The translations under genes and the position numbers were made by a program. Positions 24,067 through 34,996 of a stretch of 64,000 bases of DNA are shown one piece after another (within the stretch, counting starts at the first letter, position 1; each line of letters starts with the position of its first letter). Origin of the DNA: Lepidodermella squamata (taxonomy: Eukaryota > Gastrotricha); NCBI GenBank assembly GCA_047495785.1, contig JBLDXI010000004.1, positions 1,550,001-1,614,000 on the forward strand, in the 5' to 3' direction. The notes under the pieces are model-generated. The model worked only from the letters and a program-made list of their open reading frames with translations, was not told the origin of the DNA and made no database searches.

Positions 24067-27000
24067 TCAGAGATCATATGGGAATATTTCCTCGGCCATG
24101 AAGTAGCTCGTTCCTCCCAGTCCAATTCCTGAGAAACAAATTCGAGAAATATTCTTGAAATTGGATATTAGATTCAGGCTAACCGCTGTTGTACATCATC
24201 CCTGGATAAGAAGTCGATTTGACAGCGTATTGAATTGTGAAAGTTACTTGGCCTGAAGCAACTGGCATCTCGCAAATACCCTCAACTGTAATTTCATAAT
24301 GAAAGTCGAGAATAAATGCAAACAAATCCCATACCGTAACCAGGTCGACCCATGTGAACCCCGTGATAGCCATTCCATAACAGCATTGACGTTTCAATCT
24401 GCGTCGGATCAGTGCACTCTTTTCCATTGATGCGAACAAACCTTAGACAAAATTGTAAACTAGGCTATTTCATGGAAAGTCTTCAAGTTCACCATTTTAA
24501 GTTTTCAGAATAATACTGCCAGTAATCCAAGGTTCCAATGAACATGCCAGTGTACCACTTCACATGGATAAACGATGTGTCTTGCAGTTTTGTCCACACG
24601 AAAGTCTAGAAAGTAGAACGAATTACTAGCAGAGGGAATTCTTGTTAAAATATGCCTTCAGGGGTGTATTTGCACATGGTTGATTCGAACAGCCACTGCT
24701 GCAGCTTCCACTGTAGCGGCACGAATCCTTGAAGCTGAAATACTGCCTGTTGAAGTAGGGCAGATCGGCCATGGTTCCATCCGATAACAGTAAGCCATTC
24801 GTTGGTAACAGCTCGTTGATTTCTTCGACGAATATTTGAGACGGCTGAGCGTTTCCCAGATTTACTTCGATGTAGGAAACAGCGTCAGGGCCGAAAGAAA
24901 TGCAGTTCTGATCGACCATGATGTTGATATCGTATTTGCCAATTGGAAGATTTCTGCACACGCCATCAACTTCACGCGACGGAAATCAGCACATTTTGGA
25001 ATTGAATTGGGTGAAATTGACTTTTAATTAAACTCACGATTGAAAGTTGTCGCGCCGACAGCCATTCGCCCGGCCGAATAGGTAGCAGACTGAGCCTGGT
25101 ACAGCGTGTGCTCAATCGGAAATGGATCCGTGCATTGTCGGCCGTTGATGAGAGCGAAAAAGTGGATGCATCGCCTGTAGACATCAAACATAACCTTGGC
25201 ATGCCAGTAGATGCGCAACAGCGAAGTAGCACTGCGCTTTTTGTATTTCAGAATTTGCTACAGGAAAGTTTTTTGCAAGGCAGTTGGATAATTCAAGTTT
25301 ATCTTACATAAGGCAGTTGCTGTTCTCCCGTTGCATAAGGCACCGACTCTTGAAACTGATCGGAAACAGTATTGAAAACTGTTGAAGATCGACAGATTAC
25401 GGTATCGTCTGATGGAACGATGCAAATTATCAAAAAATGCAGAACATGTATAATTCAAACCAGTTTTGAATAGGTAACTCGCAGGTATGAATTCTTCAAA
25501 GTAAACGAAGCTCGGTGCAGAATAGGGGCCCATGGTTACTCCGATTGAGGCGTACATGTCCTGACCCTGTTCACGTCGCAGGGAGACGCTGTACGACCGA
25601 TCACCGCGCGGCACCTCATTGTACGTACACAGCATCTCGCCTATATTATAGTGTAAAATGTATACTTATTCTTATGATATATATTGGTTTTCATTTACCA
25701 CCAACGGCAACGCCAGCATCTGCGCTGTAGCCAGGGTTTTTCATATCGCGACCGACGTGGTGTGTGAGGCTGAAATTGAGACAATTTCACAACTGGGTTT
25801 TATTTTAGCAAATGCGTGCCTACCCTTTCTCGCCTCTGCAGAAGTTACCATTAAGAGTCACATCGACGTAGGCTACTTCTCTTGCGCAACAACGCTGCCC
25901 CCATATGTACCTGTAAAACAATTAAAGGCTCAAAACTCTTATTTTCGAACGATCTCAAGCCCCTACCATGAGAAGCTCATTGATACTCGAACGTGCGTGA
26001 AATCGTGTAGTTTTTTCCAAGTTCCTTGCTGGTAAAATTGAGGTAAAATTAAATTTACCATGCATATTTTGTTGAGAGATTCGACATCATTCAGCTTTCA
26101 GCAAACCCCAAAAGATATGCTCGATAAACTTTCCAAATTGGTATGGAAGCTGAATGATCTCGGATTAGCTTAATTTGTTCCTAGCCATCTGCCTTCTTCA
26201 TAATTATAATTTATTTGGCCTCGAATATTTGGGAAAGTACTTGTAGATTCGAAATACAGGGGCGCTGGAGGTGTACTCAACCACACGAAGGGTGAAAAAA
26301 CCTCTAGAGGGACCCTTTTATTTCTGCGGATTCAAAATCCTACTTCGCAAACCGGCATTAGGCACACCGCTTTCAAAAATATTAGTCCATAATTGATTGG
26401 ATAATTTTCTGGGTCAAAATAAAAACTCAAAACTTACTCTGAAGTTCGTTATTGTGGATCGGCTGTAATAGTACAGCGCGAACTGCGTGAAATGAACCCT
26501 GCGAGGATACTCAACACAGCCGTTCTCCTCACCTTTGTAAAAATGACAGAGATTTTGTATGGGATTCAAAGCATAGATAGATTTATTACCTGCACAATAC
26601 GATTTAGCCCCATCACAGTCTTGAACGCAAACCGGAGTGATCGCATTCGGGTCATTTGTCGTTGGGACCGGGCAGAAGTTATCGCAATCCTGCACGCCAT
26701 TGCGGCGATCGGTCACGCCCTCGTCGAAATTCATCGCCGAGATGAGAACGCCCCGCATCAGGGCAGAAACGCTGCTCGAATGTTCTGACCTATCGAAATC
26801 CCGCGCTTGGACCTTGGTGGCTCGCATCAGGATGCAGGTGCGGTTGTACGGCTCGAAGAAGGCCGTTCGACACGGCGGGTCGGCCGAGGACAGGCATCGC
26901 GTTGCACAGCTCGATTGGTCCTTAGTCGTAAGTTGAGGCTGGATGATGTAACGCCCGAGAGCGATGTCCATCATGTCTAGGGTTATGAAAGACTCCGAGG

Positions 27001-27094
27001 TCTGTATCATGCGCGTGCATTTGCCTCGGAATATCATCTCGCCCACAGCTGGGATTGTCCATAGTGCGAAGATGAAAGCTAGGTCAATAATCAT
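24067..27094 (-). CDS. PAN/Apple-like + triple CTHRC1-like secreted protein, copy 3
   Basis: Thirteen exons give 672 aa in frame: 26590-27094, 26438-26532, 25967-26028, 25824-25910, 25699-25769, 25461-25640, 25308-25408, 25038-25257, 24656-24969, 24493-24605, 24335-24441, 24184-24285 and 24067-24128. Exon lengths match copy 2 except for exons 1 and 6, which differ by 3 bp each. Domains are as in copy 2: signal peptide, PAN/Apple-like pattern and three CTHRC1-like units. The first unit shows the diagnostic CC pair (GQRCCARE) and the second NGRQCTDPFPIE. The donor after exon 9 is GC (AAG|GCATAT). Exon 10 encodes a different loop from copy 2 (GTLDYWQYYSENLKW), a candidate site of divergence. Confidence 0.86.
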
Positions 27095-27993
27095 TATTGT
27101 TTTTTTCCTATCGGTAAGATTGCTTCATCGTTTTAGGTATTAGGAGGACTGAGGCGCGTTGCTGTTTTTCTAACGCTTAATAACCGACATATCTAGGGGT
27201 AGCCTCTGCGCATTGGTAAATCACGCAACGGGATAGAAAAACCGGTGTTTAATAATTCAGAACTACAATCTAAGCGCTGCGCCTTTAAAAAGGGACAATA
27301 GCGAGTGTTTAACCTTGCCCGTACTTTGCATTATTAATACGATCGATTAATTGCTTTTTTCTGCTGTAACCGTTTACAAATAATTGAGTGTGATAATTAG
27401 AAAAGCGAACTATCTTTTTATTTTTTATTGCGGCACAAAAAACTATGAAATGTCTCGGAACACCTGAACCTGTGATGGATGATAATTTTTGAAATCCCTG
27501 AATCAATATCATCAAAGGAACTGATAAAATGTATATTTTCGAATATAATTCATTTTATTTTTCGAGGATTTTAAATGCAGGGTGATTGAGAAGGATGGCT
27601 TGAATTTTTAAGTGCAAAGTCAGTTTTCGCCTGAACTGGGAACGGTGGGGACTTGCTGGGATCTACACCAACTAAGCCATCCAAATCGATTTAACTATCG
27701 GGCTCGTTCGTACGGGCTGCTACTGGCGATCTTCCACGTGTATGATTAAATCATGACCAGCCTTACAATCGGAAATTCGGCAATTGAGTGCACTTTCGCA
27801 ATTATACTAAACAATATAATTTCGATCATATTCATACATGTTCATTGTTTCCTACTGTAAGCCGGCTTTGGGTTTGATAAGAGCCTCTTTCTAATAGCAA
27901 TCTGGTCACGAACTCGAAGTTAATCCTCCGTCTGCAGAGGTTGGGAAATGGGCATTCACATGAAATGCGAACATTTTCAACAACAGCAAACAA
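27095..27993. other. Divergent intergenic region
   Basis: The start codon of PAN-CTHRC copy 3 and that of the small cysteine-rich gene face away from each other across 899 bp. The conserved upstream block lies at 27200-27305. The rest shows no recognised element. Confidence 0.5.
27200..27305 (-). promoter_or_regulatory. Conserved upstream block of PAN-CTHRC copy 3
   Basis: It holds CTGCGCATTGGTAAATCAC, ACCGGTGTT, AATAATTCAGA and GCGCTGCGCC in the order seen upstream of copies 1 and 2. CTTTTTAAAG next to the last box might serve as a TATA-like element on the minus strand. It is supported by conservation only. Confidence 0.35.
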
Positions 27994-28701
27994 ATGAAAA
28001 TTTGCCTCGGTCTTCTACTTGCTCTCGCGATTTTGAAATGCAACGCGGGACGGACTCGTTATGGCCGGCAAGGTCGGTTTGGCGGTAGGGCTGTCTTTCC
28101 GGTGGAAACTGACGAGCTCAAACCATTCGTTCGCTGTAAGCACCCGCACGACACGCGAATTCGCTGCTCAGAAAGCGAATGCGACTCTTCTAGGCTCATG
28201 GTATGACTATGGATTTTCTCAGAATTTCGAGTCCCAATTGCTTTCAACTAGGGATTGGCCCCGAAAATCCTGAGAATTGAAACGCCTGATTACTACTTCT
28301 GCAATGCCCTAGTGGTACGTCCGCTCATCTCGGTTCAGATTTTTGCAAGATGAATTATTCACACCAGGGCGTTTACTTGTGCGGCAATGAATGCATCGAG
28401 GATCAACACGATTGTCCTAAAGGAAAGGAACCGGTATTTAGATTGCTTATCGATTATTCCATATCGATATTGCACTGTCATTTTTCCGCCTATACAGACA
28501 GGCTATTGGTTATCTGATTCAAACACGCATGCGATGATGATGTGCGAGAATCGCAGAAAGTACGGCCAGGCGAATGTGCTGAGAGCAACACGTTCCAGCA
28601 GGTTCACGGCCAACAACGAGCGGCTTAATATCGATTGCTCGGCTGGCGGCAGCGGCAGAGTTAGAGCGGAATGCCAAGTCTCAAAGCACGCAATTATATA
28701 A
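27994..28701 (+). CDS. Small cysteine-rich secreted protein, paralogue 1
   Basis: Four phase-0 exons (27994-28200, 28252-28314, 28368-28433, 28498-28701) give 179 aa. A clear signal peptide (MKICLGLLLALAILKCNA) is followed by an Arg/Gly-rich stretch (GRTRYGRQGRFGGR). A cysteine framework comes next: CKHPHDTRIRCSESECD, then FC, LCGNEC, DC, and three more Cys near the end. Gene structure, Cys spacing and the motif WLSDSNTHAMMMC against FLSGIANEAMHHC make it a paralogue of 29137-29854. I recognise no named family. The size, signal peptide and Cys count would fit an effector, venom-like or antimicrobial peptide, or a small inhibitor, but nothing decides. AATAAA is at 28734-28739. Confidence 0.75.
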
Positions 28702-29136
28702 TTTCGAGATACTTGAATCATTGATGAAAACGAAATAAAGTTCAAGGCTTAACATTGCTATATTCCTTTTTGTTTTCATGGAGTCAGCATTCATCTGAAT
28801 GTAAAATTGCCCGAAACTATTAAAAGGCAAAATGCGAAGGTCATCTTTCATCATTCGGCCGAATGTAAAATTGAGCACCTTGGTTCAAATTCGATGATGA
28901 TTTTTCATAACAACTCATGATTGCTGAAATTCTAACCTTCCGGCGCTTTTCAGTTCTGCGCAGGATTATTTTAATTTTAAATATTAAATTCTAATTTTAT
29001 TCTGATCACATGTTCTCCGTCTAGCCAGCATCGAATTGAAATATCTGTACAGAAAAACATACAAATTTGCTTGAGAACCCAACGCAGTGCGCTCGGTTTT
29101 ATTTCCGCTGATCTTTCGTATTATCTCCGGTATCGA

Positions 29137-29854
29137 ATGGCGATTTCAACTGCTGCTCTTGCCGTTGCCTTCGCTTGCATTGTCGCTCATTCATCGCTGG
29201 CATGTGCGCAACGCAGTAGGTTCAAATTTCCGGCTCCGTACTTCAAATGCAAACACGCAACCTCGTCGAAAGCTTTCTGCTCGGACATGCCTTGTGATCC
29301 TATGAAAGCTCAGGTAATCTCAAAGATAGCCAAGGACAGCGTAGGATAAGGATTTTTATGTCATTATTTAGAAAAGCGTCCCTGATGGTGCGGTTATAGT
29401 CAAGTACAAAACTCGAGCAGTTTGCGAAGGATCGTCTGTAAGTTTTCAAAATTAGAGATTCCACGATTCATGGAGCTTGGTTTCAGGGCGTCGTAAGATG
29501 CAACGATGGCAGGTGCGTGGATGAAGGAATTGGATGCCCAGACAACACTTTCCCGGTAAGTTCAAATCTGATGTTATCAAACCTACCAGTTTTAGAATCT
29601 GTATCTTTTTTGCTAACTTTTTCCATTCTGCTTTACAGCAAGCTTATTTTTTGTCCGGTATTGCAAATGAAGCTATGCATCACTGCCGGGCCATCGAGCA
29701 GTATTCTTTCGCGAATATAATCACGATGGGCTATCAACAGGAGTGGAGAGTTCCATCGGCGCAGTACGACATTGCCTGCCGGCGGAAGTACGCAACCATT
29801 CTCTGCTACGTCGACCAACGCGAATCGGCGTATGAGCCAAGGGTGGATGAATAA
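29137..29854 (+). CDS. Small cysteine-rich secreted protein, paralogue 2
   Basis: Four phase-0 exons (29137-29313, 29372-29437, 29487-29555, 29639-29854) give 175 aa. A signal peptide is followed by FKCKHATSSKAFCSDMPCD, the counterpart of CKHPHDTRIRCSESECD in the neighbour. Then come VC, VRCNDGRC, GC and a last exon with AMHHC, IACRR and ILCYV. It lacks the Arg/Gly-rich segment of paralogue 1. The start was chosen at the Met before the hydrophobic run, since upstream in-frame codons are not signal-like. The poly(A) signal AATAAA (29850-29855) overlaps the stop codon. Function is unknown. Confidence 0.75.
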
Positions 29855-30161
29855 AATATGATGAAAAAGTGTACGTGGTGTTTGTTGCATAATGCATATG
29901 CTAGCCAGGGTAAACGCAACAATGGCAACGCCTGTGAGCATTGAGCTTGATTTATTCACCATTCATCGACCTAATAACCGAGAAAACTAATAGTTGAACC
30001 TTAGTTTGGACTCTCTAAGAACTTTCAGCTATCATAAAAAATACGAGTTGTTAGAAAATACCTAAACTCACATCAGGAAAATCCAGGTCGAATTCAAATT
30101 TCTAATTCATTGTTTTTTTTTATTTACCAAGAATGTTCGGCCACATCACAATTTTTAATAT
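29855..30161. other. Intergenic, nothing recognised
   Basis: This AT-rich gap lies between the cysteine-rich gene and the LINE remnant. I see no coding or repeat signal. Confidence 0.4.
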
Positions 30162-30600
30162 TTAAAGACTTAGGCCTAGAGCGTTCATCTTCTGTATGAA
30201 GAAGGGAATGTTGAATTTCGGAGGAAGGCACTTAATTTGTAAGTTGTTCCAGGTTGTAACAATATTTTGTAATCTTGAGAATATTTCGGTGTCGCGGCCA
30301 GTTGCTCTAGGATGATGCGCGTTGACAGGCGAGCGAAGTTTGACTTGAAAACGATGTTGTTTCGCCGATTCTCGAGATTTTGTGCGTCGCTTGGGTGTGA
30401 GCTGGAAGCGGTCGCGGATTTGTTTTGTGCCCCTTCTGCCGACGATGATCTTGTATAGGTAGCACATTACGCCGACGAATCTCCTTTCGCCCAGAGACAT
30501 TAGCTTGACCCCTGTTTGGCGAGTGAAGCGGTCTTGGACGGCTTGAAGGCGGTCTAGTGTTCTTTTCGACGCGTGGGCGTAGCGTGGGCGTTCTTTTCGA
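30162..30600 (-). mobile_element. LINE reverse-transcriptase C-terminal remnant
   Basis: Read on the minus strand, LDRLQAVQDRFTRQTGVKL leads into LGERRFVGVMCYLYKIIVG, and then a basic stretch ends near WNNL. The order L-x-x-[LV]Q..RF(T), L..RR...L.YLYKI..G is the usual tail of CR1/Jockey-type LINE polymerases after the catalytic domain. The catalytic part and the 3' UTR are not present here, so it is a fragment. Confidence 0.5.
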
Positions 30601-32861
30601 CGCGAAGATTGTGGAACTAGCTATTCATTCCAAACATCGTAGAGTCAGCTCAAGGATATCTTCCAATTTGTTCCGAACTGGGAAGAGAAAGCTGAAAAGA
30701 TTGAACGAACGCAAACTCACAGTTCTCACAGTTCACCACTAGAAAACAAATTTTAGCTTTTTAGCCAAATAAAAAGCCATCGCCTCAAGAGTGCTAATAA
30801 TGCTTCCTACGTACCCTTATTTAGCTTTTTTCGCTATTCAACCAACAGCTATTTAGGTTTTTGGTTATTTAGCTTCTTGCATGTCGTGTCTCAGCTTGCT
30901 TGCGTAACAATGGGGCCGCAATCGACCGCAGCTGCTCACTTTCTCCTTCCTTCAACCCAAAATTTAAAAGATAAAAATCCATGTCTCTTTTCGGCTTGAG
31001 ATTTTATTTATTTTTTTCTTCATTTCACAATTTTTCATCACAGGTATCACAGAATGAGGTACACATTTTAAACGTAATTTCAATTGACTTGACAAAGCTG
31101 TGAAATATGAAATATTTTCTGCTCGATTTTCGAATTTTCAAATTTTCCATCCGCTTGCACTTGATTGAAGCAAACTACAAAACTATTTAAGGAATGGCAA
31201 CTACCCAAACAGCTACTAACCGATATAACAAAATCGATGTTAAAGGTCTCGATCCACATATACTTCAATCATAAAAAACAAAAATAATATCTTATAATCA
31301 CTGTGTCGCAAGGCAACCAAATTATCTTTTAAATTAGGCAGTCCACATTTTTTCAATAAATGTTTATCTCTCTCACTATTTGAACGCCGAAATTTGCTCC
31401 TGAAATTTGAAAAATTGCTTATTTTGAAATCTAGAATCACGAATATACCTTCGATTTATTTTTCGGATAGCCAAGCCAGATAAGCCGATTTCCATTTTGC
31501 CGTCGTCCAAGGTGACCATGTCCGTTTCGCAACGCTGCCTTCAAATTGCCTCGGGATTTCATTTGAAATTAGCGTCATTCGGCCTTGAAACGAAAAAGTC
31601 ACCGATATTTACGTGAAAGATTCCATGGGTAGAATTGCGAAAAGCGAGTACCGTATTTGCTCCTATAATAACTCGGTCAATTAAAATTTCAACCTCAACA
31701 TTTTTAAAAAATTGTACTACAAATCAGCGAAATTTTCGGGAATTTGAAATTTCACAAATTTTCCTAAAAAATTGAAAATACCTGAATAAATTATCTTAAA
31801 AAATTGAAAAATACCTGAGTATTTTGGTTATTCATACTTGGCTCTGTAGAGATAATTTCACCTGAATGTTGTTGATTTTTCAAGGAAAATAACGAATGTG
31901 ACAATCTACTTCAAAAATTAATAATTAAAAGAAAAATCAACATTTTTAAATTCTAATATTTTAAATAAGGATGAAACTCAATTTTAATTCGGTTGAAAAT
32001 TTTCGGTGTGACAAAAGTCTCATTTTCTAGAAAATACTGGAGTTTTCCTCACCTTGCAGCAACGAATTTCACACGCGATGGTCTTGAACTGAGGTCACCA
32101 AAATTCTTCTGAAAATTCAGAATAATTTTCAAATTTTAATCAAGTAAATTGATGAAATTATTATTTGTGATATTTACCGAAATTTCCGCTCCAATGCATT
32201 TTTAGGAATGATTTAAGCTCAACACACAAGACTTACAATTTTGACAAAATTAATGGAATTTCAATGAAAGATTCCCGCAAAAATGAACATAGCAGTCATA
32301 ATAAAACCTCTAGCTAACACGAGCCTCATCAGGTTAATGTGTTAATTGAATTGTTATTTTTCGCGCTACATTAGGAGTTAGGCAAGATGTTTAAGCTCGT
32401 GCTAGCTGAAGGAAATTATTCTAATTTTTCCCTCAATTTTTGTCAAATTTTAAAAATCTTTTGATAAAAATTAACAATAATCATGGATTGAATCGATGGC
32501 AGATCTTACCTGGCGTCAACTCGATTTGAAATGATTTCGTTGAAAACTGCTTGGGGTCTTTTCGCTGCAACTGACAGGGTCGTAGTATATTTTGAAAACT
32601 AAGTTGCAAAAAAACTATTTTTCGCTTCTGTGTGTATGGATGAAAAACGAATGAAATGGAGCTTCGAGTAGTCACAAGGGTCACATCCATTGTTGTGCAA
32701 CTTTATTACGCCGCATGCTTCCATTCGCAATTCATCGAAGGTTATTTAGCTATGGCTTTTTAGCTGATATTAAGCTGGGGCATAGCCTAGGCTTTTTTGC
32801 TACCTTTGGCTAAATGGAAATAGCTGATTAGCTTCACATTTTTCCTAGTGACGAGGTTACT
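30601..32861. other. AT-rich intergenic DNA with inverted TTTAGC-rich edges
   Basis: About 2.2 kb of low-complexity AT-rich sequence has no supported gene. Its two edges (30737 onward, CACTAGAAAAC...TTTTAGCC; 32780-32853, GGCTAAA...TTTTTCCTAGTG) are loosely inverted copies rich in TTTAGCY units. It may be an old terminal-repeat element. I find no matching target duplication. Confidence 0.3.
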
Positions 32862-33404
32862 GGCAAGATTGAAAACGAAATCATCGTGGCGGGTCGGGTC
32901 AGTTTCAAAGTCATGACGATTTACTTGGCCGCGCATATTGCCTTTCTTGCTACGTGGCTGGTTGTAGTTCCATTTAAATGCAGGCTGAAGCATTTTTCGA
33001 TTGATGAATACAACGAGGAAACTGATACGAAGCTAGAACATTCAGTTATTGAATGCATGTCAGGCAATCACGTTGTTTGGGCTCTTTCGTTTCTTATATT
33101 CCATGCAATTCTACTCATCGCTTTAGGATTTCTAGCCGTCCTACTGCGGTCGTCGAAAAGGAATCGATTATGCCCTGAGTTCAATCATAATTTTTTGCAT
33201 AATTGATAATGCAATGGGTATAGCGATTTATATCATCGGTATATTTGCTCAGCTATCGTTTATATTCCGCTGATGCGGCTCGAAGTTGTAGCCGGACTGA
33301 GTTTGGTATATTCAGGCCTTTCTACAACTGCAACTTGGATCGAGCCAACTATCGCTATGTACCAGTCGAGCAGAGCCGAGAAACCACGCGAGGAGGCTCG
33401 CTAA
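32862..33404 (+). pseudogene. Class C GPCR (GABA-B-like) TM4-TM7 fragment
   Basis: The frame around 32886-33204 encodes a TM segment (IYLAAHIAFLATWLVVVPF), a loop with IECMSGNHVVWALSF, another TM segment and FLAVLLRSS. This matches the GABA-B receptor order W..VDP, C...W, GxFLAW.TR. The next helix (DNAMGIAIYIIGIFAQLSF) is in another frame and the following one (LEVVAGLSLVYSGLSTT) is back in the first. It then ends EKPREEAR with a stop at 33402-33404. With no splice signals at the shifts, and with the N-terminal ligand domain and TM1-3 missing, it looks like a decayed fragment. Confidence 0.45.
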
Positions 33405-33668
33405 CGTTGAAAGGGAAATATGAACTGAAATAAAAGACATCAATTAACAAATGCACACCGTGACCATAAGGGTAAGGTTATGCCATAAATCTGCATAAAA
33501 ACTTCATTTCTGTACCTGAACTGCATGCTCGCTCAATTTGCGTCCTATTGAGTCCAGACTTTGTGGATTTATAAATTTAAGCATGCTTAACAAGTTGGAA
33601 CATTTCAAATAATCATACAGCAAAATGCACATCAAAATAAAATGGCTGAAAAAGTAACGAGGTATAAT

Positions 33669-34480
33669 GGTGCCTTCACAAATGCGTCCGACAAGCGTCC
33701 GACGTTTTCGGCGCCCGAAGTTTCGTAATAGGCACCCGAAGTAGCGTAATAGTTGTCCGACGTTTAGATTTCCTTTCACAAACGCGCGCACTTCGGCCCG
33801 CGCGCCCGAAGTTTAAACAATAGCGCGTCCGACGCGACGCGCGCACGCACAACAAAGAACGTCGGATCGGAGGCCCCCAAAACTACCGTCCGAAGTGCGT
33901 CCGAACCGAAGTTTGTAGCGCGCACTATTATGGACGCGCACCAATAGACATGAGCGCGCGCGGCCATTTGACTGCTTGACTACACTTGACTACGCTTGAC
34001 TAGCTGTAAAACACTCAAACCGTCTTGAATTACGATGAGTGGTGAAATTTAGTTCGAAATTTACCAATTTTTCAATTTTTTTAAAGCCGCGCACACCGAA
34101 AAACGAAGCTCGGCGCGGCAAGAAAAATTGATGATATGCAAATCATGCGCGTCTTAATCACATTATTTTTCGATGAAATGTATATTTTTATGATCCGCTT
34201 CGCATTTCACGTCTCATTATTTAGTTGAATTAAGCATTTACGCTGAAATAAAAAAAAATTGCCCGACCCCGGTACCTTGCCTGCGACTCGCATGCATGCG
34301 CGCTCAAGTGCGTGACATTCAGCAACTTCGACGACTAAACAATAGAGACTTCGGGCGCCCGACCTCGCGCGCGTGTCCGAAGTGCCACTGATAACGCTCT
34401 CCGACGTTTCGCCTTACACTGCCGAAGTTTACGAGTTGCTAGCGGAAGTTTTCAACGTCGGACGCATTTGTGAAAGCACC
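33669..34480. mobile_element. GC-rich non-autonomous terminal-inverted-repeat element
   Basis: The left end GGTGCCTTCACAAATGCGTC and the right end, whose complement is GGTGCTTTCACAAATGCGTC, form TIRs of about 26 bp. ATAAT flanks both sides (33664-33668, 34481-34485), a likely 5-bp target duplication. The inside is rich in subterminal CGTCCGACG and CCCGAAGT units in both orientations, resembling arrays of transposase-binding sites. No transposase is encoded. I cannot assign the superfamily. Confidence 0.65.
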
Positions 34481-34820
34481 ATAATACATAATAGACATTG
34501 CCAAACTCGAGCCATACTTCTCCTTGACAAACCTTCTACAATCCCCAACTAACAAGTTTCTTGCTTCAGATTTGCGATTCATATCGGTTATCTTGTTTGT
34601 TGTCAATTTGTCATCTTCTTTGCTTGAATCTTCCTCCTGTTTCCTGCTCATAGGTTTCTTCCTCCTCACACTCTTTTTTTTCAAATGCTACTTCTTCGTA
34701 CGGTTTTTATAAGTTTGATAAGTGATAAGAGTGATAAGTTGCATACATAGTTGTGAACGATTATATTAATGGAAAGCAACATTCACTTTGGTTATTCATC
34801 TTAGGCCGGATTTTGCGGAG

Positions 34821-34996
34821 TCAAAGTCCAACTACGTGTTGCTGTGATGGTCGATATGATAGCATCATTGGGATCAACGGGGCTTGGCAGCACGCGATTC
34901 TATCAATTGATTAACATAGTGTGAAAAAAATCACACCCACCAACCCGACCAGCCCCACTATCGCGACCGACCCAGCAACAAGTAGTTGGACTTTGA
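34821..34996. repeat. 176-bp imperfect foldback
   Basis: TCAAAGTCCAACTAC at 34821 returns as its exact complement at 34982-34996. Pairing continues imperfectly inward (GTGTTGCTG against CAGCAACAA). A central palindrome GTGTGA..TCACAC sits at 34919-34936. It is either a small foldback MITE or a structured transcript, about 430 bp upstream of the LRAT-type gene. Confidence 0.5.

Noticed and set aside
33245-33433. Arg-rich 62-codon frame at the end of the GABA-B-like fragment
   Set aside because: A different frame of the same DNA encodes the expected seventh helix.
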